From Streptomyces griseoruber (GTDB taxonomy: Bacteria; Actinomycetota; Actinomycetes; Streptomycetales; Streptomycetaceae): DNA of 64,000 nt. The first letter of the stretch is position 1, and every line of letters starts with the position of its first letter. The stretch lies in contig NZ_KQ948769.1 of assembly GCF_001514205.1 (NCBI RefSeq), positions 1,206 through 65,205 of the forward strand. The letters run 5' to 3'. The translations under genes and the position numbers were made by a program. Below the pieces are notes generated by a model that was given only the letters and a program-made list of their open reading frames with translations, had not been told where the DNA came from and did no database searches. Positions 26,102-34,451 of the stretch are shown here, in pieces.

Positions 26102-26243
26102 TAGCCTGGGTGTGACACCGGCTCGATCCAAGCCCCCGGGCCCAACCTTCGTCGCTACGAGCGACCACTTGCCGCGAGGCGAGCATGGCGGGTCGGTGTC
26201 ATGAACGGACGGAGAGGCCCACATCCGATGTGATGTGGGCCTC
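26102..26243 (+). ncRNA. Candidate structured RNA (small RNA or riboswitch-like leader)
   Basis: A -10-like TAGCCT (26102-26107) would start transcription near 26113. From there the sequence folds as a nested hairpin: TGACACCG (26113-26120) with CGGTGTCA (26194-26201), GCTCG (26121-26125) with CGAGC (26180-26184), CAAG (26129-26132) with CTTG (26168-26171), and GTCGCT (26151-26156) with AGCGAC (26160-26165). A strong terminator follows at 26214-26243. I recognise no known riboswitch consensus. It could be a free small RNA of about 130 nucleotides or a premature-termination leader of the malic enzyme gene. Confidence 0.55.
26214..26243 (+). terminator. Strong intrinsic terminator upstream of the malic enzyme gene
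   Basis: GAGGCCCACAT (26214-26224) pairs perfectly with ATGTGGGCCTC (26233-26243) around an 8-base loop, followed by TTCG. It lies 158 bases before the malic enzyme ATG and 185 bases after helD, so it either ends the RNA described above or attenuates the malic enzyme gene. Confidence 0.85.
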
Positions 26244-26261
26244 TTCGCGTGCCGCCGCCCC

Positions 26262-26299
26262 GCGAACTCCCCCGAACTCCCCCCGAACTCCCCGCGAAC
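26262..26299. repeat. Tandem CGAACTCCCC repeats
   Basis: Three 10-11 base copies of CGAACTCCCC plus a partial fourth lie in the malic enzyme leader, on a strongly C-rich strand. Confidence 0.8.
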
Positions 26300-26400
26300 A
26301 AAAGGACCGCAATCTGAGGCGACTTTCCCGTACTCATCAGTAGGTGCGACGATCGGACGGCAATCCCGCGACCCACCCAGCAGTGCAGAGGAAGTCGGCC

Positions 26401-27819
26401 ATGGCAACGGCGCCCAGCGTCTCCTACTCGATGACGGTCCGGCTGGAGGTGCCCGCGAGCGGAACCGCGGTCTCCCAGCTCACCGGAGCCGTCGAGTCCC
26501 ACGGAGGCTCGGTGACCGGCCTCGACGTCACCGCTTCCGGGCACGAGAAGCTCCGCATCGACGTCACCATCGCGGCCACCTCGACCGCGCACGCCGACGA
26601 GATCGTCGAGCAGCTCCGCCACATCGAGGGCGTCACGCTCGGCAAGGTCTCCGACCGTACGTTCCTCATGCACCTCGGCGGCAAGATCGAGATGCAGTCC
26701 AAGCACCCCATCCGCAACCGTGACGACCTCTCGATGATCTACACGCCCGGTGTGGCCCGGGTCTGCATGGCGATCGCCGAGAACCCCGAGGACGCCCGCC
26801 GCCTCACCATCAAGCGCAACTCCGTTGCGGTCGTGACGGACGGCTCGGCGGTCCTGGGCCTGGGCAACATCGGCCCCAAGGCCGCGCTGCCCGTCATGGA
26901 GGGCAAGGCGGCCCTCTTCAAGCGGTTCGCCGGCATCGACGCCTGGCCGATCTGCCTGGACACCCAGGACACCGACGCGATCGTCGAGATCGTCAAGGCC
27001 ATCGCCCCGGGCTTCGCCGGTATCAACCTCGAGGACATCTCCGCCCCCCGCTGCTTCGAGATCGAGGCCCGGCTGCGCGAGGCCCTCGACATCCCCGTCT
27101 TCCACGACGACCAGCACGGCACCGCGATCGTCGTCCTCGCCGCGCTGACGAACGCCCTGCGTGTGGCGGCCAAGAGCATCGAGTCCATCCGCGTCGTGAT
27201 GTCCGGCGCCGGCGCCGCCGGCACCGCCATCCTCAAGCTGCTGATCGCGGCCGGAGTGAAGAACGCGGTCGTCGCCGACATCCACGGCGTGGTGCACGCC
27301 GGCCGTGAGGACCTCGTCGACGCGGCCCCCGGCTCGGCGCTGCGCTGGATCGCCGACAACACCAACCCCGAGGGCCTCACCGGCACCCTCAAGGAGGCCG
27401 TGCGCGGCGCCGACGTCTTCATCGGCGTCTCCGCCCCGAACGTCCTCGACGGCGCCGACGTGGCCGCCATGGCCGAGGGTGCGATCGTATTCGCGCTCGC
27501 GAACCCCGACCCCGAGGTCGACCCGGCGGTCGCCCGCCAGACGGCCGCCGTGGTGGCCACCGGCCGCTCCGACTTCCCGAACCAGATCAACAACGTGCTG
27601 GTCTTCCCGGGTGTCTTCCGCGGCCTGCTGGACGCCCAGTCCCGCACCGTCAACACCGAGATGATGCTCGCGGCCGCGAAGGCCCTCGCGGATGTCGTCA
27701 GCGAAGACGAGCTGAACGCGAACTACATCATCCCGAGCGTCTTCAACGACAAGGTCGCGGGCGCGGTCGCGGGCGCCGTCCGGGACGCCGCGAAGGCGGC
27801 CGGCGCGTCGGCGTCGTAA
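26401..27819 (+). CDS. NAD-dependent malic enzyme with N-terminal ACT domain
   Basis: A 472-residue cytoplasmic enzyme converting malate to pyruvate and carbon dioxide. Residues about 8-85 form an ACT-like regulatory domain (MTVRLEVPASGTAVSQLTGA). The catalytic part follows with YTPGVARVC, KRNSVAVVTDGSAVLGLGNI, FHDDQHGTAIV and the nucleotide-binding GAGAAGTAILKLL. Length and sequence match the short bacterial malic enzymes. ATG at 26401 is preferred over an upstream in-frame codon because it starts just before the ACT domain and follows GAGGAAG. It links the TCA cycle to pyruvate. The leader holds a possible attenuator. Confidence 0.93.
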   Translation: MATAPSVSYSMTVRLEVPASGTAVSQLTGAVESHGGSVTGLDVTASGHEKLRIDVTIAATSTAHADEIVEQLRHIEGVTLGKVSDRTFLMHLGGKIEMQSKHPIRNRDDLSMIYTPGVARVCMAIAENPEDARRLTIKRNSVAVVTDGSAVLGLGNIGPKAALPVMEGKAALFKRFAGIDAWPICLDTQDTDAIVEIVKAIAPGFAGINLEDISAPRCFEIEARLREALDIPVFHDDQHGTAIVVLAALTNALRVAAKSIESIRVVMSGAGAAGTAILKLLIAAGVKNAVVADIHGVVHAGREDLVDAAPGSALRWIADNTNPEGLTGTLKEAVRGADVFIGVSAPNVLDGADVAAMAEGAIVFALANPDPEVDPAVARQTAAVVATGRSDFPNQINNVLVFPGVFRGLLDAQSRTVNTEMMLAAAKALADVVSEDELNANYIIPSVFNDKVAGAVAGAVRDAAKAAGASAS

Positions 27820-28120
27820 CCCCGCGCGGGAGTGGTCCTGCGGGGAACGCGGGGACTGTGAGGATCACCACGGTCCCCGTGTCCGGCGCGTCGCGGACCC
27901 CTGTCGGGGGGCTGTGTCTATCGTGGCCAGAGCCACAGGCGCGCTTCGGGTGACTCCCAAGGGTGTTCTCCCGACTCCTGCGGGTGCCGGATTGGCTTTC
28001 CCGCCGCAGGTAGGGGCAGGATGCGTCCCTGGGCGCGAGCACATCGCACTTCGCTGTGCCCGCTATGCGGCTCCGCCGCGTGGCACGCCGCAACGGCAAG
28101 AAGAACACGGGAGTAACAAC
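27820..28120. other. Intergenic region before the HU gene
   Basis: No open frame is convincing. CGGGGAC (27850-27856) and GTCCCCG (27873-27879) bracket a GTGA/TCAC inner stem and may terminate the malic enzyme transcript. TATCGT at 27919-27924 is a possible -10 element for the HU gene, without a clear -35. The leader would be about 190 bases long. Confidence 0.5.
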
Positions 28121-28402
28121 ATGAACCGCAGTGAGCTGGTGGCCGCGCTGGCCGACCGCGCCGAGGTGACCCGCAAGGACGCCGACGCTGTGCTGGCCGC
28201 GTTCGCCGAGGTCGTCGGCGACATCGTCTCCAAGGGCGACGAGAAGGTCACCATCCCCGGCTTCCTGACCTTCGAGCGCACCCACCGTGCCGCTCGTACC
28301 GCGCGCAACCCGCAGACCGGCGACCCGATCCAGATCCCGGCCGGCTACAGCGTGAAGGTCTCCGCGGGCTCGAAGCTCAAGGAAGCGGCCAAGGGCAAGT
28401 AA
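28121..28402 (+). CDS. hupA: Nucleoid protein HU
   Basis: A 93-residue DNA-bending protein of the HU/IHF family, vegetative type without the Lys-rich tail of the second Streptomyces HU (HupS). It has the dimerisation helices (MNRSELVAALADRAEVTRKD) and the beta-arm signature GFLTFERTHRAARTARNPQTG. GGGAG precedes the ATG; a long upstream frame is not coding. It compacts the chromosome as a dimer. A strong transcript is expected, ended by two hairpins. Confidence 0.95.
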   Translation: MNRSELVAALADRAEVTRKDADAVLAAFAEVVGDIVSKGDEKVTIPGFLTFERTHRAARTARNPQTGDPIQIPAGYSVKVSAGSKLKEAAKGK

Positions 28403-28420
28403 GCCTCCGTCGCACGCGTC

Positions 28421-28440
28421 GTACGCAAAGGGGTGCGTAC
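28421..28440 (+). terminator. First hairpin after the HU gene
   Basis: GTACGCA (28421-28427) pairs with TGCGTAC (28434-28440) around a 6-base loop, 19 bases after the stop; no T-run follows. Confidence 0.5.
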
Positions 28441-28455
28441 GAGGCTCGGCAACGC

Positions 28456-28495
28456 CGATGGGGCGGCACCCGGACTCTCGGGTGCCGCCCCATCG
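28456..28495. terminator. Shared bidirectional terminator between hupA and murA
   Basis: A perfect 17-bp stem (28456-28472 with 28479-28495) with the loop GACTCT lies between the convergent HU and murA genes. It can end transcription in both directions. Confidence 0.85.
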
Positions 28496-28521
28496 CCGTA
28501 CTGCCGGCCGGCCGCCGCCGG

Positions 28522-29868
28522 CTAGCCGAGCGCCTTGCCCGGCAGCTCGACCTTCGCGCCCAGCTCCACCAGCTTCTCCATGAAGTTCTCGTAGCCGCGG
28601 TTGATCAGGTCGATGCCGTGGACACGGGAGGTGCCCTGGGCCGCGAGGGCGGCGATCAGGTAGGAGAAGCCGCCGCGCAGGTCGGGGATGACCAGGTCGG
28701 CGCCCTGGAGCTTGGTGGGGCCGGAGACCACCGCGGAGTGCAGGAAGTTGCGCTGGCCGAAGCGGCAGTCGGAGCCGCCCAGGCACTCGCGGTAGAGCTG
28801 GATGTGGGCGCCCATCTGGTTCAGGGCCGAGGTGAAGCCCAGCCGGGACTCGTAGACCGTCTCGTGGACGATCGACAGACCCGTGGCCTGCGTCAGCGCG
28901 ACCACCAGGGGCTGCTGCCAGTCGGTCTGGAAGCCCGGGTGCACGTCCGTCTCCAGCGCGATGGACTTCAGCTGGCCGCCGGGGTGCCAGAAGCGGATGC
29001 CCTCGTCGTCGATCTCGAAGGCACCGCCCACCTTCCGGTAGGTGTTCAGGAACGTCATCATCGAGCGCTGCTGGGCGCCGCGGACGTAGATGTCGCCCTC
29101 GGTCGCCAGCGCCGCCGACGCCCAGGACGCGGCCTCGAGACGGTCCGACAGCGCGCGGTGGGTGTAGCCGCCGAGCTTGTCCACACCGGTGATGCGGATC
29201 GTGCGGTCGGTGTCGATCGCGATGATCGAGCCCATCTTCTGCAGGACGCAGATCAGGTCCTCGATCTCCGGCTCGACCGCCGCGTTGGACAGCTCGGTGA
29301 CGCCCTCCGCGAGGACGGCCGTCAGCAGCACCTGCTCGGTCGCGCCGACCGACGGGTACGGCAGCCGGATCTTCGTGCCGCGCAGCCGCCGCGGCGCCTC
29401 CAGGTACTGCCCGTCCGCCCGCTTCTCGATCGTCGCGCCGAACTGCCGCAGCACCTCGAAGTGGAAGTCGATGGGCCGGCCGCCGATGTCGCACCCGCCG
29501 AGGCCGGGGATGAAGGCGTGGCCGAGACGGTGCAGCAGCGGACCGCACAGGAGGATCGGGATACGGCTCGAGCCCGCGTGGGCATCGATGTCGGCGACGT
29601 TCGCGCTCTCCACATAGGTCGGGTCGAGCACCAGCTCACCCGGCTCCTCACCCGGACGGACCGTCACCCCGTGCAGTTGCAGCAGGCCGCGTACGACCCG
29701 CACGTCACGGATGTCCGGAACGTTGCGCAGCCGACTCGGCTCACTGCCCAGCAGGGCGGCGACCATGGCCTTCGGTACGAGGTTCTTCGCACCGCGGACA
29801 CGGATCTCGCCCTCGAGCGGGGTTCCGCCGTGGACAAGCAGTACGTCGTCAGAGCCGTTGACGGTCAT
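28522..29868 (-). CDS. murA: UDP-N-acetylglucosamine 1-carboxyvinyltransferase MurA
   Basis: A 448-residue cytoplasmic enzyme that transfers enolpyruvyl from PEP to UDP-GlcNAc, the first committed step of peptidoglycan synthesis. GAKNLVPK at 26-33 holds the catalytic Lys-Asn pair, and C126 in GGCDIGGRPID is the PEP-binding cysteine targeted by fosfomycin, so the enzyme should be fosfomycin-sensitive, unlike mycobacterial MurA with Asp. ATG at 29868 gives the usual MTVNGSDDV start; the upstream extension is not family-like. The gene is divergent from yqgE. Confidence 0.95.
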   Translation of the reverse strand: MTVNGSDDVLLVHGGTPLEGEIRVRGAKNLVPKAMVAALLGSEPSRLRNVPDIRDVRVVRGLLQLHGVTVRPGEEPGELVLDPTYVESANVADIDAHAGSSRIPILLCGPLLHRLGHAFIPGLGGCDIGGRPIDFHFEVLRQFGATIEKRADGQYLEAPRRLRGTKIRLPYPSVGATEQVLLTAVLAEGVTELSNAAVEPEIEDLICVLQKMGSIIAIDTDRTIRITGVDKLGGYTHRALSDRLEAASWASAALATEGDIYVRGAQQRSMMTFLNTYRKVGGAFEIDDEGIRFWHPGGQLKSIALETDVHPGFQTDWQQPLVVALTQATGLSIVHETVYESRLGFTSALNQMGAHIQLYRECLGGSDCRFGQRNFLHSAVVSGPTKLQGADLVIPDLRGGFSYLIAALAAQGTSRVHGIDLINRGYENFMEKLVELGAKVELPGKALG

Positions 29869-30149
29869 GTATCTCGCGTTCCATGGGTGGTGGACTGGGA
29901 CAGGGGCCGATGGATCGGGGCAAGGGCCAGAGCAGACAGGGTAATCGCCACCGGGGCCCCTCAAGTAAGCCCGAGGACGACCCAGGAAGGTCATAGCTGT
30001 GTCACAACACGAACCGTTCCGCGACGGGTACGTGCGGTCACCGTGAAGGCCCCTTCCTGTTCGTGCGCCCGGACCGCATCCGTGCGCCCGACCTGCCCCT
30101 CGCCCGTCTGTCCGCATTGCCTCCCCACTTCACGGGAAGATGCGGGATC

Positions 30150-30731
30150 ATGTCTGGCATGACCGAGGTGTCCTCGCTCACAGGGCGGCTGCTCGTGGCC
30201 ACACCCGCCCTGGCGGACCCGAACTTCGACCGTGCGGTGGTGCTCCTTCTCGACCACGACGAGGAGGGTTCCCTCGGTGTCGTCCTCAACCGTCCGACCC
30301 CCGTCGGCGTGGGCGACATCCTGGAGGGCTGGGCCGACCTCACCGGGGAACCGGGCGTGGTCTTCCAGGGCGGCCCGGTCTCCCTCGACTCCGCGCTGGG
30401 CGTCGCCGTCATCCCCGGCGACTCCTCGGGCGAGCGCGGCCCGCTCGGCTGGCGCCGGGTGCACGGCGCGATCGGCCTCGTCGACCTGGAGGCCCCGCCG
30501 GAACTCCTCGCCTCGGCCCTCGGCTCCCTGCGGATCTTCGCCGGATACGCCGGCTGGGGCCCCGGCCAGCTGGAGGACGAACTGGTCGAGGGCGCCTGGT
30601 ACGTCGTCGAGTCCGAACCCGGCGACGTCTCCTCCCCGTCCCCGGAAAGGCTCTGGCGCGAGGTCCTGCGCCGCCAGCGCAGCGAACTCGCGATGGTGGC
30701 GACGTACCCGGACGACCCTTCGCTCAACTGA
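30150..30731 (+). CDS. YqgE/AlgH family protein (UPF0301)
   Basis: A 193-residue cytoplasmic protein. It shows the family features LTGRLLVATPALADPNFDRAVVLL near the start, NRPTPVGV, QGGPV and YAGWGPGQLEDEL. The molecular function of the family is unknown; AlgH was linked to transcription of alginate genes in Pseudomonas. ATG at 30150 or the in-frame ATG at 30159 may be the start. It lies 29 bases before the DUF3039 gene and is probably co-transcribed with it. Confidence 0.92.
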   Translation: MSGMTEVSSLTGRLLVATPALADPNFDRAVVLLLDHDEEGSLGVVLNRPTPVGVGDILEGWADLTGEPGVVFQGGPVSLDSALGVAVIPGDSSGERGPLGWRRVHGAIGLVDLEAPPELLASALGSLRIFAGYAGWGPGQLEDELVEGAWYVVESEPGDVSSPSPERLWREVLRRQRSELAMVATYPDDPSLN

Positions 30732-30760
30732 TCCCTGTGACCTTCAGTACCCTTGGGCGC

Positions 30761-31048
30761 ATGAGCACTCTTGAGCCCGAGCGCGGTACTGGTACGGGGA
30801 CCCTCGTAGAGCCGACGCCACAGGTGTCGCACGGCGACGGTGACCACGAGCGCTTCGCGCACTATGTCCAGAAGGACAAGATCATGGCGAGCGCCCTCGA
30901 CGGCACGCCCGTCGTGGCGCTGTGCGGCAAGGTGTGGGTGCCCGGCCGCGACCCGAAGAAGTATCCCGTGTGCCCGATGTGCAAGGAGATCTTCGAGTCG
31001 ATGGGTATCGGCGGCGGCGACGACAAGGGTGGCAAGGGCGGCAAGTAG
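30761..31048 (+). CDS. DUF3039 protein
   Basis: A 95-residue actinobacterial protein of unknown function. Residues about 28-75 hold the DUF3039 core with GDHERFAHYVQKDKIMASAL, ALCGKVWVP and the CPMC pair, possibly a zinc site made by Cys residues at 55, 72 and 75. The C-terminus is a Gly/Lys tail (GGGDDKGGKGGK). It follows the yqgE-like gene by 29 bases and is followed by a terminator. Confidence 0.9.
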   Translation: MSTLEPERGTGTGTLVEPTPQVSHGDGDHERFAHYVQKDKIMASALDGTPVVALCGKVWVPGRDPKKYPVCPMCKEIFESMGIGGGDDKGGKGGK

Positions 31049-31072
31049 CCTTCCGGCCCTTCTGTATCTCCG

Positions 31073-31113
31073 AGGCCCCCGGGGGCGCGTTTCGGCGCGC
31101 CTCGGGGGCCTTT
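31073..31113 (+). terminator. Intrinsic terminator after the DUF3039 gene
   Basis: AGGCCCCCG pairs with CGGGGGCCT across a GC-rich inner stem (GCGCG/CGCGC) and a short loop; TTTG follows. Confidence 0.75.
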
Positions 31114-31241
31114 GTCGTGTCACGGAGTGGTGGAGACCCCTTGTGGTCGTGTTCATGGGGTCCGTAGGCTTCCGGATGTTGCGCACCATGAAATTGTGAT
31201 TGCGCATGTTGCAACGCGACGCCTTGGCGGAGGCACCCCTC

Positions 31242-31610
31242 ATGAAGCACCGACGGCAGGACGGGCACTCCTTCCGGCGGGTGTTCGGGTGGCAGGAATT
31301 CGGCCGTCACTTCCTCGATCACTTCCTCGATCACTTCCTCGGCGGCCGGCTGATCGCGTTTCTCGCCGCGATCGCCGGGACCCGATTCCGGTTTCGCTTC
31401 CGGACCGCCTTGCCGATCATGTTCCTGGTGGCCCGGACGGTGCCCGAGGAGGCGCTGACGATCCCCCGCACATCGCCTTCCAGCCGCCCTTCGCGACCTC
31501 GACGGGGTGAGCCGTACGCGCTTTCTGCGACGGATTCTTTTCGCCCCGCAACGACTTCCTCTCCGCCGAGTCGACCGTCATCAGCGGCACTTCGCAAGGT
31601 AAAGGACTGA
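31242..31610 (+). CDS. Possible small basic protein, doubtful coding region
   Basis: A 122-codon frame with GGAGG eight bases before its ATG, ending one base before the hexosaminidase GTG. The N-terminal about 75 codons keep G/C third positions and encode a basic, weakly hydrophobic segment with a DHFLDHFLDHFL repeat and RFRFRTALPIMFLVARTVP; the last about 45 codons lose that bias and read Ser/Arg/Pro-rich, as if out of frame. It may be a real small membrane-associated protein with a frameshift, or chance. The 31049-31611 gap is otherwise gene-free; TTGCGCA occurs twice, at 31180 and 31200. Confidence 0.3.
   Translation: MKHRRQDGHSFRRVFGWQEFGRHFLDHFLDHFLGGRLIAFLAAIAGTRFRFRFRTALPIMFLVARTVPEEALTIPRTSPSSRPSRPRRGEPYALSATDSFRPATTSSPPSRPSSAALRKVKD
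31308..31341. repeat. 12-bp tandem repeat CACTTCCTCGAT
   Basis: Two full copies and a 10-base third copy; in the doubtful frame it encodes HFLD repeats. Confidence 0.85.
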
Positions 31611-31611
31611 C

Positions 31612-33270
31612 GTGACTTCTCCGACGGATCTCATTCCCGCGCCCCGCGCCGTGGAGGGGCCCATGCGCTGCGGTGTCGTGTTCGACGACGCCACCACGCT
31701 GTGGGCCGGGCCCGGCACGGGGACCACCGAGCGCTGGCTGCGCTCCACCCTGGGCGCCGCCTTCGGGCTGGCCCTGCCGCCCGGCCCCGAGGGCGCCCGA
31801 GACTCCGTCCGACTGCTCCTGGACGACACGCTGGAGCCGGAGGCGTACCGGCTGAGCGTCGTCGCGAACCGGGGGGCCGAGATCCGCGGCGGAGGCCCGG
31901 CCGGTGTCTTCTGGGGCGCCCAGACGCTGCGTCAGCTCCTCGGCCGCCACGCCTTCCGGCGCGCCCCCGTGCGCCCCGGCATCCGCTACGGCATCCCGCA
32001 CCAGATCATCGAGGACGGCCCCCGCTTCCGCTGGCGTGGTCTCATGCTCGACGTCGCCCGGCACTTCATGCCCAAGGAAGGCGTCCTGCGCTACCTGGAC
32101 CTGATGGCGGCGCACAAACTGAACGTCTTCCACTTCCATCTGACGGACGACCAGGGCTGGCGGATCGAGATCAAGAGGTATCCCCGGCTGACCGAGGCCG
32201 GCTCCTGGCGGGCCCGCACGAAATTCGGCCATCGCGCCTCACCTCTGTGGGACGAGAAGCCGCACGGTGGCTTCTACACCCAGGACGACATCCGGGAGAT
32301 CGTGGCGTACGCCGCCGAGCGGCATATCGCCGTCGTCCCCGAAATCGACGTACCGGGCCACTCGCAGGCCGCGATCGCCGCGTATCCGGAACTCGGCAAC
32401 ACCGACGTCATCGACACCACCCGCCTCTCCGTCTGGGACACCTGGGGCATCAACCCGAACGTACTCGCCCCCACTGACAACACCCTGCGCTTCTACGAGG
32501 GGGTGTTCGAGGAAGTCCTGGAGCTGTTCCCGGCGGACGCCGTCCCGTTCCCGGGGCTCTCGGGGTTCGTCCACATCGGCGGCGACGAATGTCCCAAGGA
32601 CCAGTGGCGGCGGTCGCCCGCCGCGCAGGCCCGGATGAAGGAACTCGGGCTGGCCGACGAGGAGGCGCTGCAGTCCTGGTTCGTCCGGCACTTCGACACC
32701 TGGCTGTCCGCGCGCGGGCGCCGGCTGATCGGCTGGGACGAGATCCTGGAGGGCGGGCTCGCGCCCGGTGCCGCCGTGTCGTCCTGGCGCGGCTACGCGG
32801 GCGGGACCGCCGCCGCGCGCGCGGGCCACGACGTCGTCATGTGCCCCGAGCAGCAGGTCTACCTCGACCACCGGCAGGACGGCGGACCGGACGAGCCGGT
32901 GCCCATCGGGTACGTCCGCACCCTGGAGGACGTCTACCGGTTCGAGCCCGTTCCGCAGGAGTTCACACCCGAGGAGAGGGCGCACGTGCTCGGCACGCAG
33001 GCCAACCTGTGGACCGAGGTGATGGAGGACCACGCGCGCGTGGACTACCAGGCGTTCCCCCGGCTCGCGGCGTTCGCCGAGGTCGCCTGGAGCGCCCTGC
33101 CCGCCCCCGGGGAACGGGACTTCGCCGACTTCGAGCGGCGGATGGAGGCCCACTACGGCCGGCTCGACGCCCTCGGGGTCGGCTACCGCCCGCCGGAGGG
33201 GCCCCGGCCGTGGCAGCGGCGCCCCGGCGTCCTCGGCCGCCCGATCGACGGCCCCCCGCCGCACCGGTAG
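31612..33270 (+). CDS. GH20 beta-N-acetylhexosaminidase, probably cytoplasmic
   Basis: A 552-residue glycoside hydrolase family 20 enzyme that releases terminal GlcNAc or GalNAc from chito-oligosaccharides or muropeptide sugars. Residues about 5-120 form the GH20b domain, and the catalytic barrel starts at FRWRGLMLDVARHF. D325-E326 in HIGGDECPKD are the catalytic pair; NVFHFHLTDDQGWR and EIDVPGHSQA are conserved. No signal peptide is seen, so it should act on imported sugars. The GTG follows AAAGGA. It is followed by a 287-base gap. Confidence 0.92.
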   Translation: MTSPTDLIPAPRAVEGPMRCGVVFDDATTLWAGPGTGTTERWLRSTLGAAFGLALPPGPEGARDSVRLLLDDTLEPEAYRLSVVANRGAEIRGGGPAGVFWGAQTLRQLLGRHAFRRAPVRPGIRYGIPHQIIEDGPRFRWRGLMLDVARHFMPKEGVLRYLDLMAAHKLNVFHFHLTDDQGWRIEIKRYPRLTEAGSWRARTKFGHRASPLWDEKPHGGFYTQDDIREIVAYAAERHIAVVPEIDVPGHSQAAIAAYPELGNTDVIDTTRLSVWDTWGINPNVLAPTDNTLRFYEGVFEEVLELFPADAVPFPGLSGFVHIGGDECPKDQWRRSPAAQARMKELGLADEEALQSWFVRHFDTWLSARGRRLIGWDEILEGGLAPGAAVSSWRGYAGGTAAARAGHDVVMCPEQQVYLDHRQDGGPDEPVPIGYVRTLEDVYRFEPVPQEFTPEERAHVLGTQANLWTEVMEDHARVDYQAFPRLAAFAEVAWSALPAPGERDFADFERRMEAHYGRLDALGVGYRPPEGPRPWQRRPGVLGRPIDGPPPHR

Positions 33271-33557
33271 CCGCGAGGGCCCTGCCGCGTGCCCTCCCCC
33301 CTGTCCCCGCGTCGTCCCCCGCGTCCCCGCGTCACGGAAAAACCCGGCAGGGTCACCGAAGAGTGGCAATTCACGCGCACCGGTGATGCCGTACGAAAAC
33401 GGACCATCTCCTCGGTGAGGTGGGCGAATGCCTCCTAGCGGACCCCCGTCTTCGGGTGTTGCGAACATGTGCCAGAGTTGCCACGTCCGCCCTGTCAGCA
33501 CGTACCGTACGGCGCACAGGTGGGACCACGTGGGGCAGCGGGAAGGGGCAGCCGGTT

Positions 33558-34451
33558 TTGAGCACGCACGCACCGCAGGCGGCGCAGGCCGTCACGCTGC
33601 CGACGACGCTGGACGAGGCGGTGGCGGCCCTCGCGGCCATGCCCGCCGCCGTGCCCGTGGCCGGCGGCACCGACCTGATGGCCGCCGTCAACTCGGGACA
33701 GCTCCGGCCCGCCGGGCTGGTCGGCCTCGGCCGGATCAGCGAGATCCGCGGCTGGCAGTACCAGGACGGTCACGCGCTGCTCGGCGCCGGGCTCACGCAC
33801 GCGCGCATGGGCCGCCCCGACTTCGCCGCGCTGATCCCGGCACTCGCCGCCGCCGCGCGCGCCGCGGGCCCGCCGCAGATCCGCAACGCGGGCACCCTGG
33901 GCGGCAACATCGCCAGCGCGGCCCCCACCGGTGACGCGCTGCCCGTGCTGGCCGCGCTGGAGGCGACCCTGATCATCGCGGGCCAGGGCGGAGCCCGCCG
34001 GGAGATCCCGGTGTCGCACCTGCTGGCCGGCGTGGACATGCTGCGCGGCGGCGAGCTGATCGCGTACGTGCGCGTGCCGCTGCTGCACGCCCCGCAGGTC
34101 TTCCTGAAGGCGACCGGCCGCACCGGCCCGGGCCGCGCCGCCGCCTCCGTCGCGGTGGTCCTCGACCCCGCCCGGCGCGGCGTCCGGTGCGCCGTGGGCG
34201 CCATAGCGCCGATGCCGCTGCGGCCCCTCGACGCCGAGCAGTGGGTCGCCCGGCTCATCGACTGGGACAACAACCGCACGATCGTCCCGGAGGCGCTGAC
34301 CGCGTTCGGCGAGTACGTCGCCGCCGCCTGCATCCCGGACCCGACGCCGGGCGTGGACGGTTCCGTACCGGAACTGCCGCCCGCCGTACTGCACCTGCGG
34401 CGCACCGTCGCCGCGCTGGCCCGACGAGCACTGGGGAGGGCGCTGTCGTGA
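33558..34451 (+). CDS. FAD-binding subunit of a xanthine dehydrogenase-like enzyme
   Basis: A 297-residue CoxM/XdhB-type subunit that passes electrons from iron-sulfur clusters to FAD. Two FAD motifs are clear: VAGGTDLMAAVNSG and IRNAGTLGGNIASAAPTGDA. The C-terminal domain follows (AVGAIAPMPLRPLDAE). TTG at 33558 is chosen because AAGGGG lies just before it; an in-frame extension upstream has no family similarity. Its stop overlaps the next GTG by four bases, starting a chain of overlapping genes to 38642. Confidence 0.9.
   Translation: MSTHAPQAAQAVTLPTTLDEAVAALAAMPAAVPVAGGTDLMAAVNSGQLRPAGLVGLGRISEIRGWQYQDGHALLGAGLTHARMGRPDFAALIPALAAAARAAGPPQIRNAGTLGGNIASAAPTGDALPVLAALEATLIIAGQGGARREIPVSHLLAGVDMLRGGELIAYVRVPLLHAPQVFLKATGRTGPGRAAASVAVVLDPARRGVRCAVGAIAPMPLRPLDAEQWVARLIDWDNNRTIVPEALTAFGEYVAAACIPDPTPGVDGSVPELPPAVLHLRRTVAALARRALGRALS

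Larger units (their letters stand above)
26030..26400. other. Long leader between helD and the malic enzyme gene
   Basis: The 371-base gap has no credible open frame. It holds a -10-like TAGCCT at 26102-26107, a foldable segment at 26113-26201, a terminator at 26214-26243, a tandem repeat at 26262-26299, and about 100 bases of unstructured leader before the malic enzyme ATG. Confidence 0.75.

Noticed and set aside
22888..26115. 1075-codon open frame on the plus strand overlapping rsuA and helD
   Set aside because: It is a frame-shadow of helD and rsuA; the translation is Arg/Pro-rich and motif-free.
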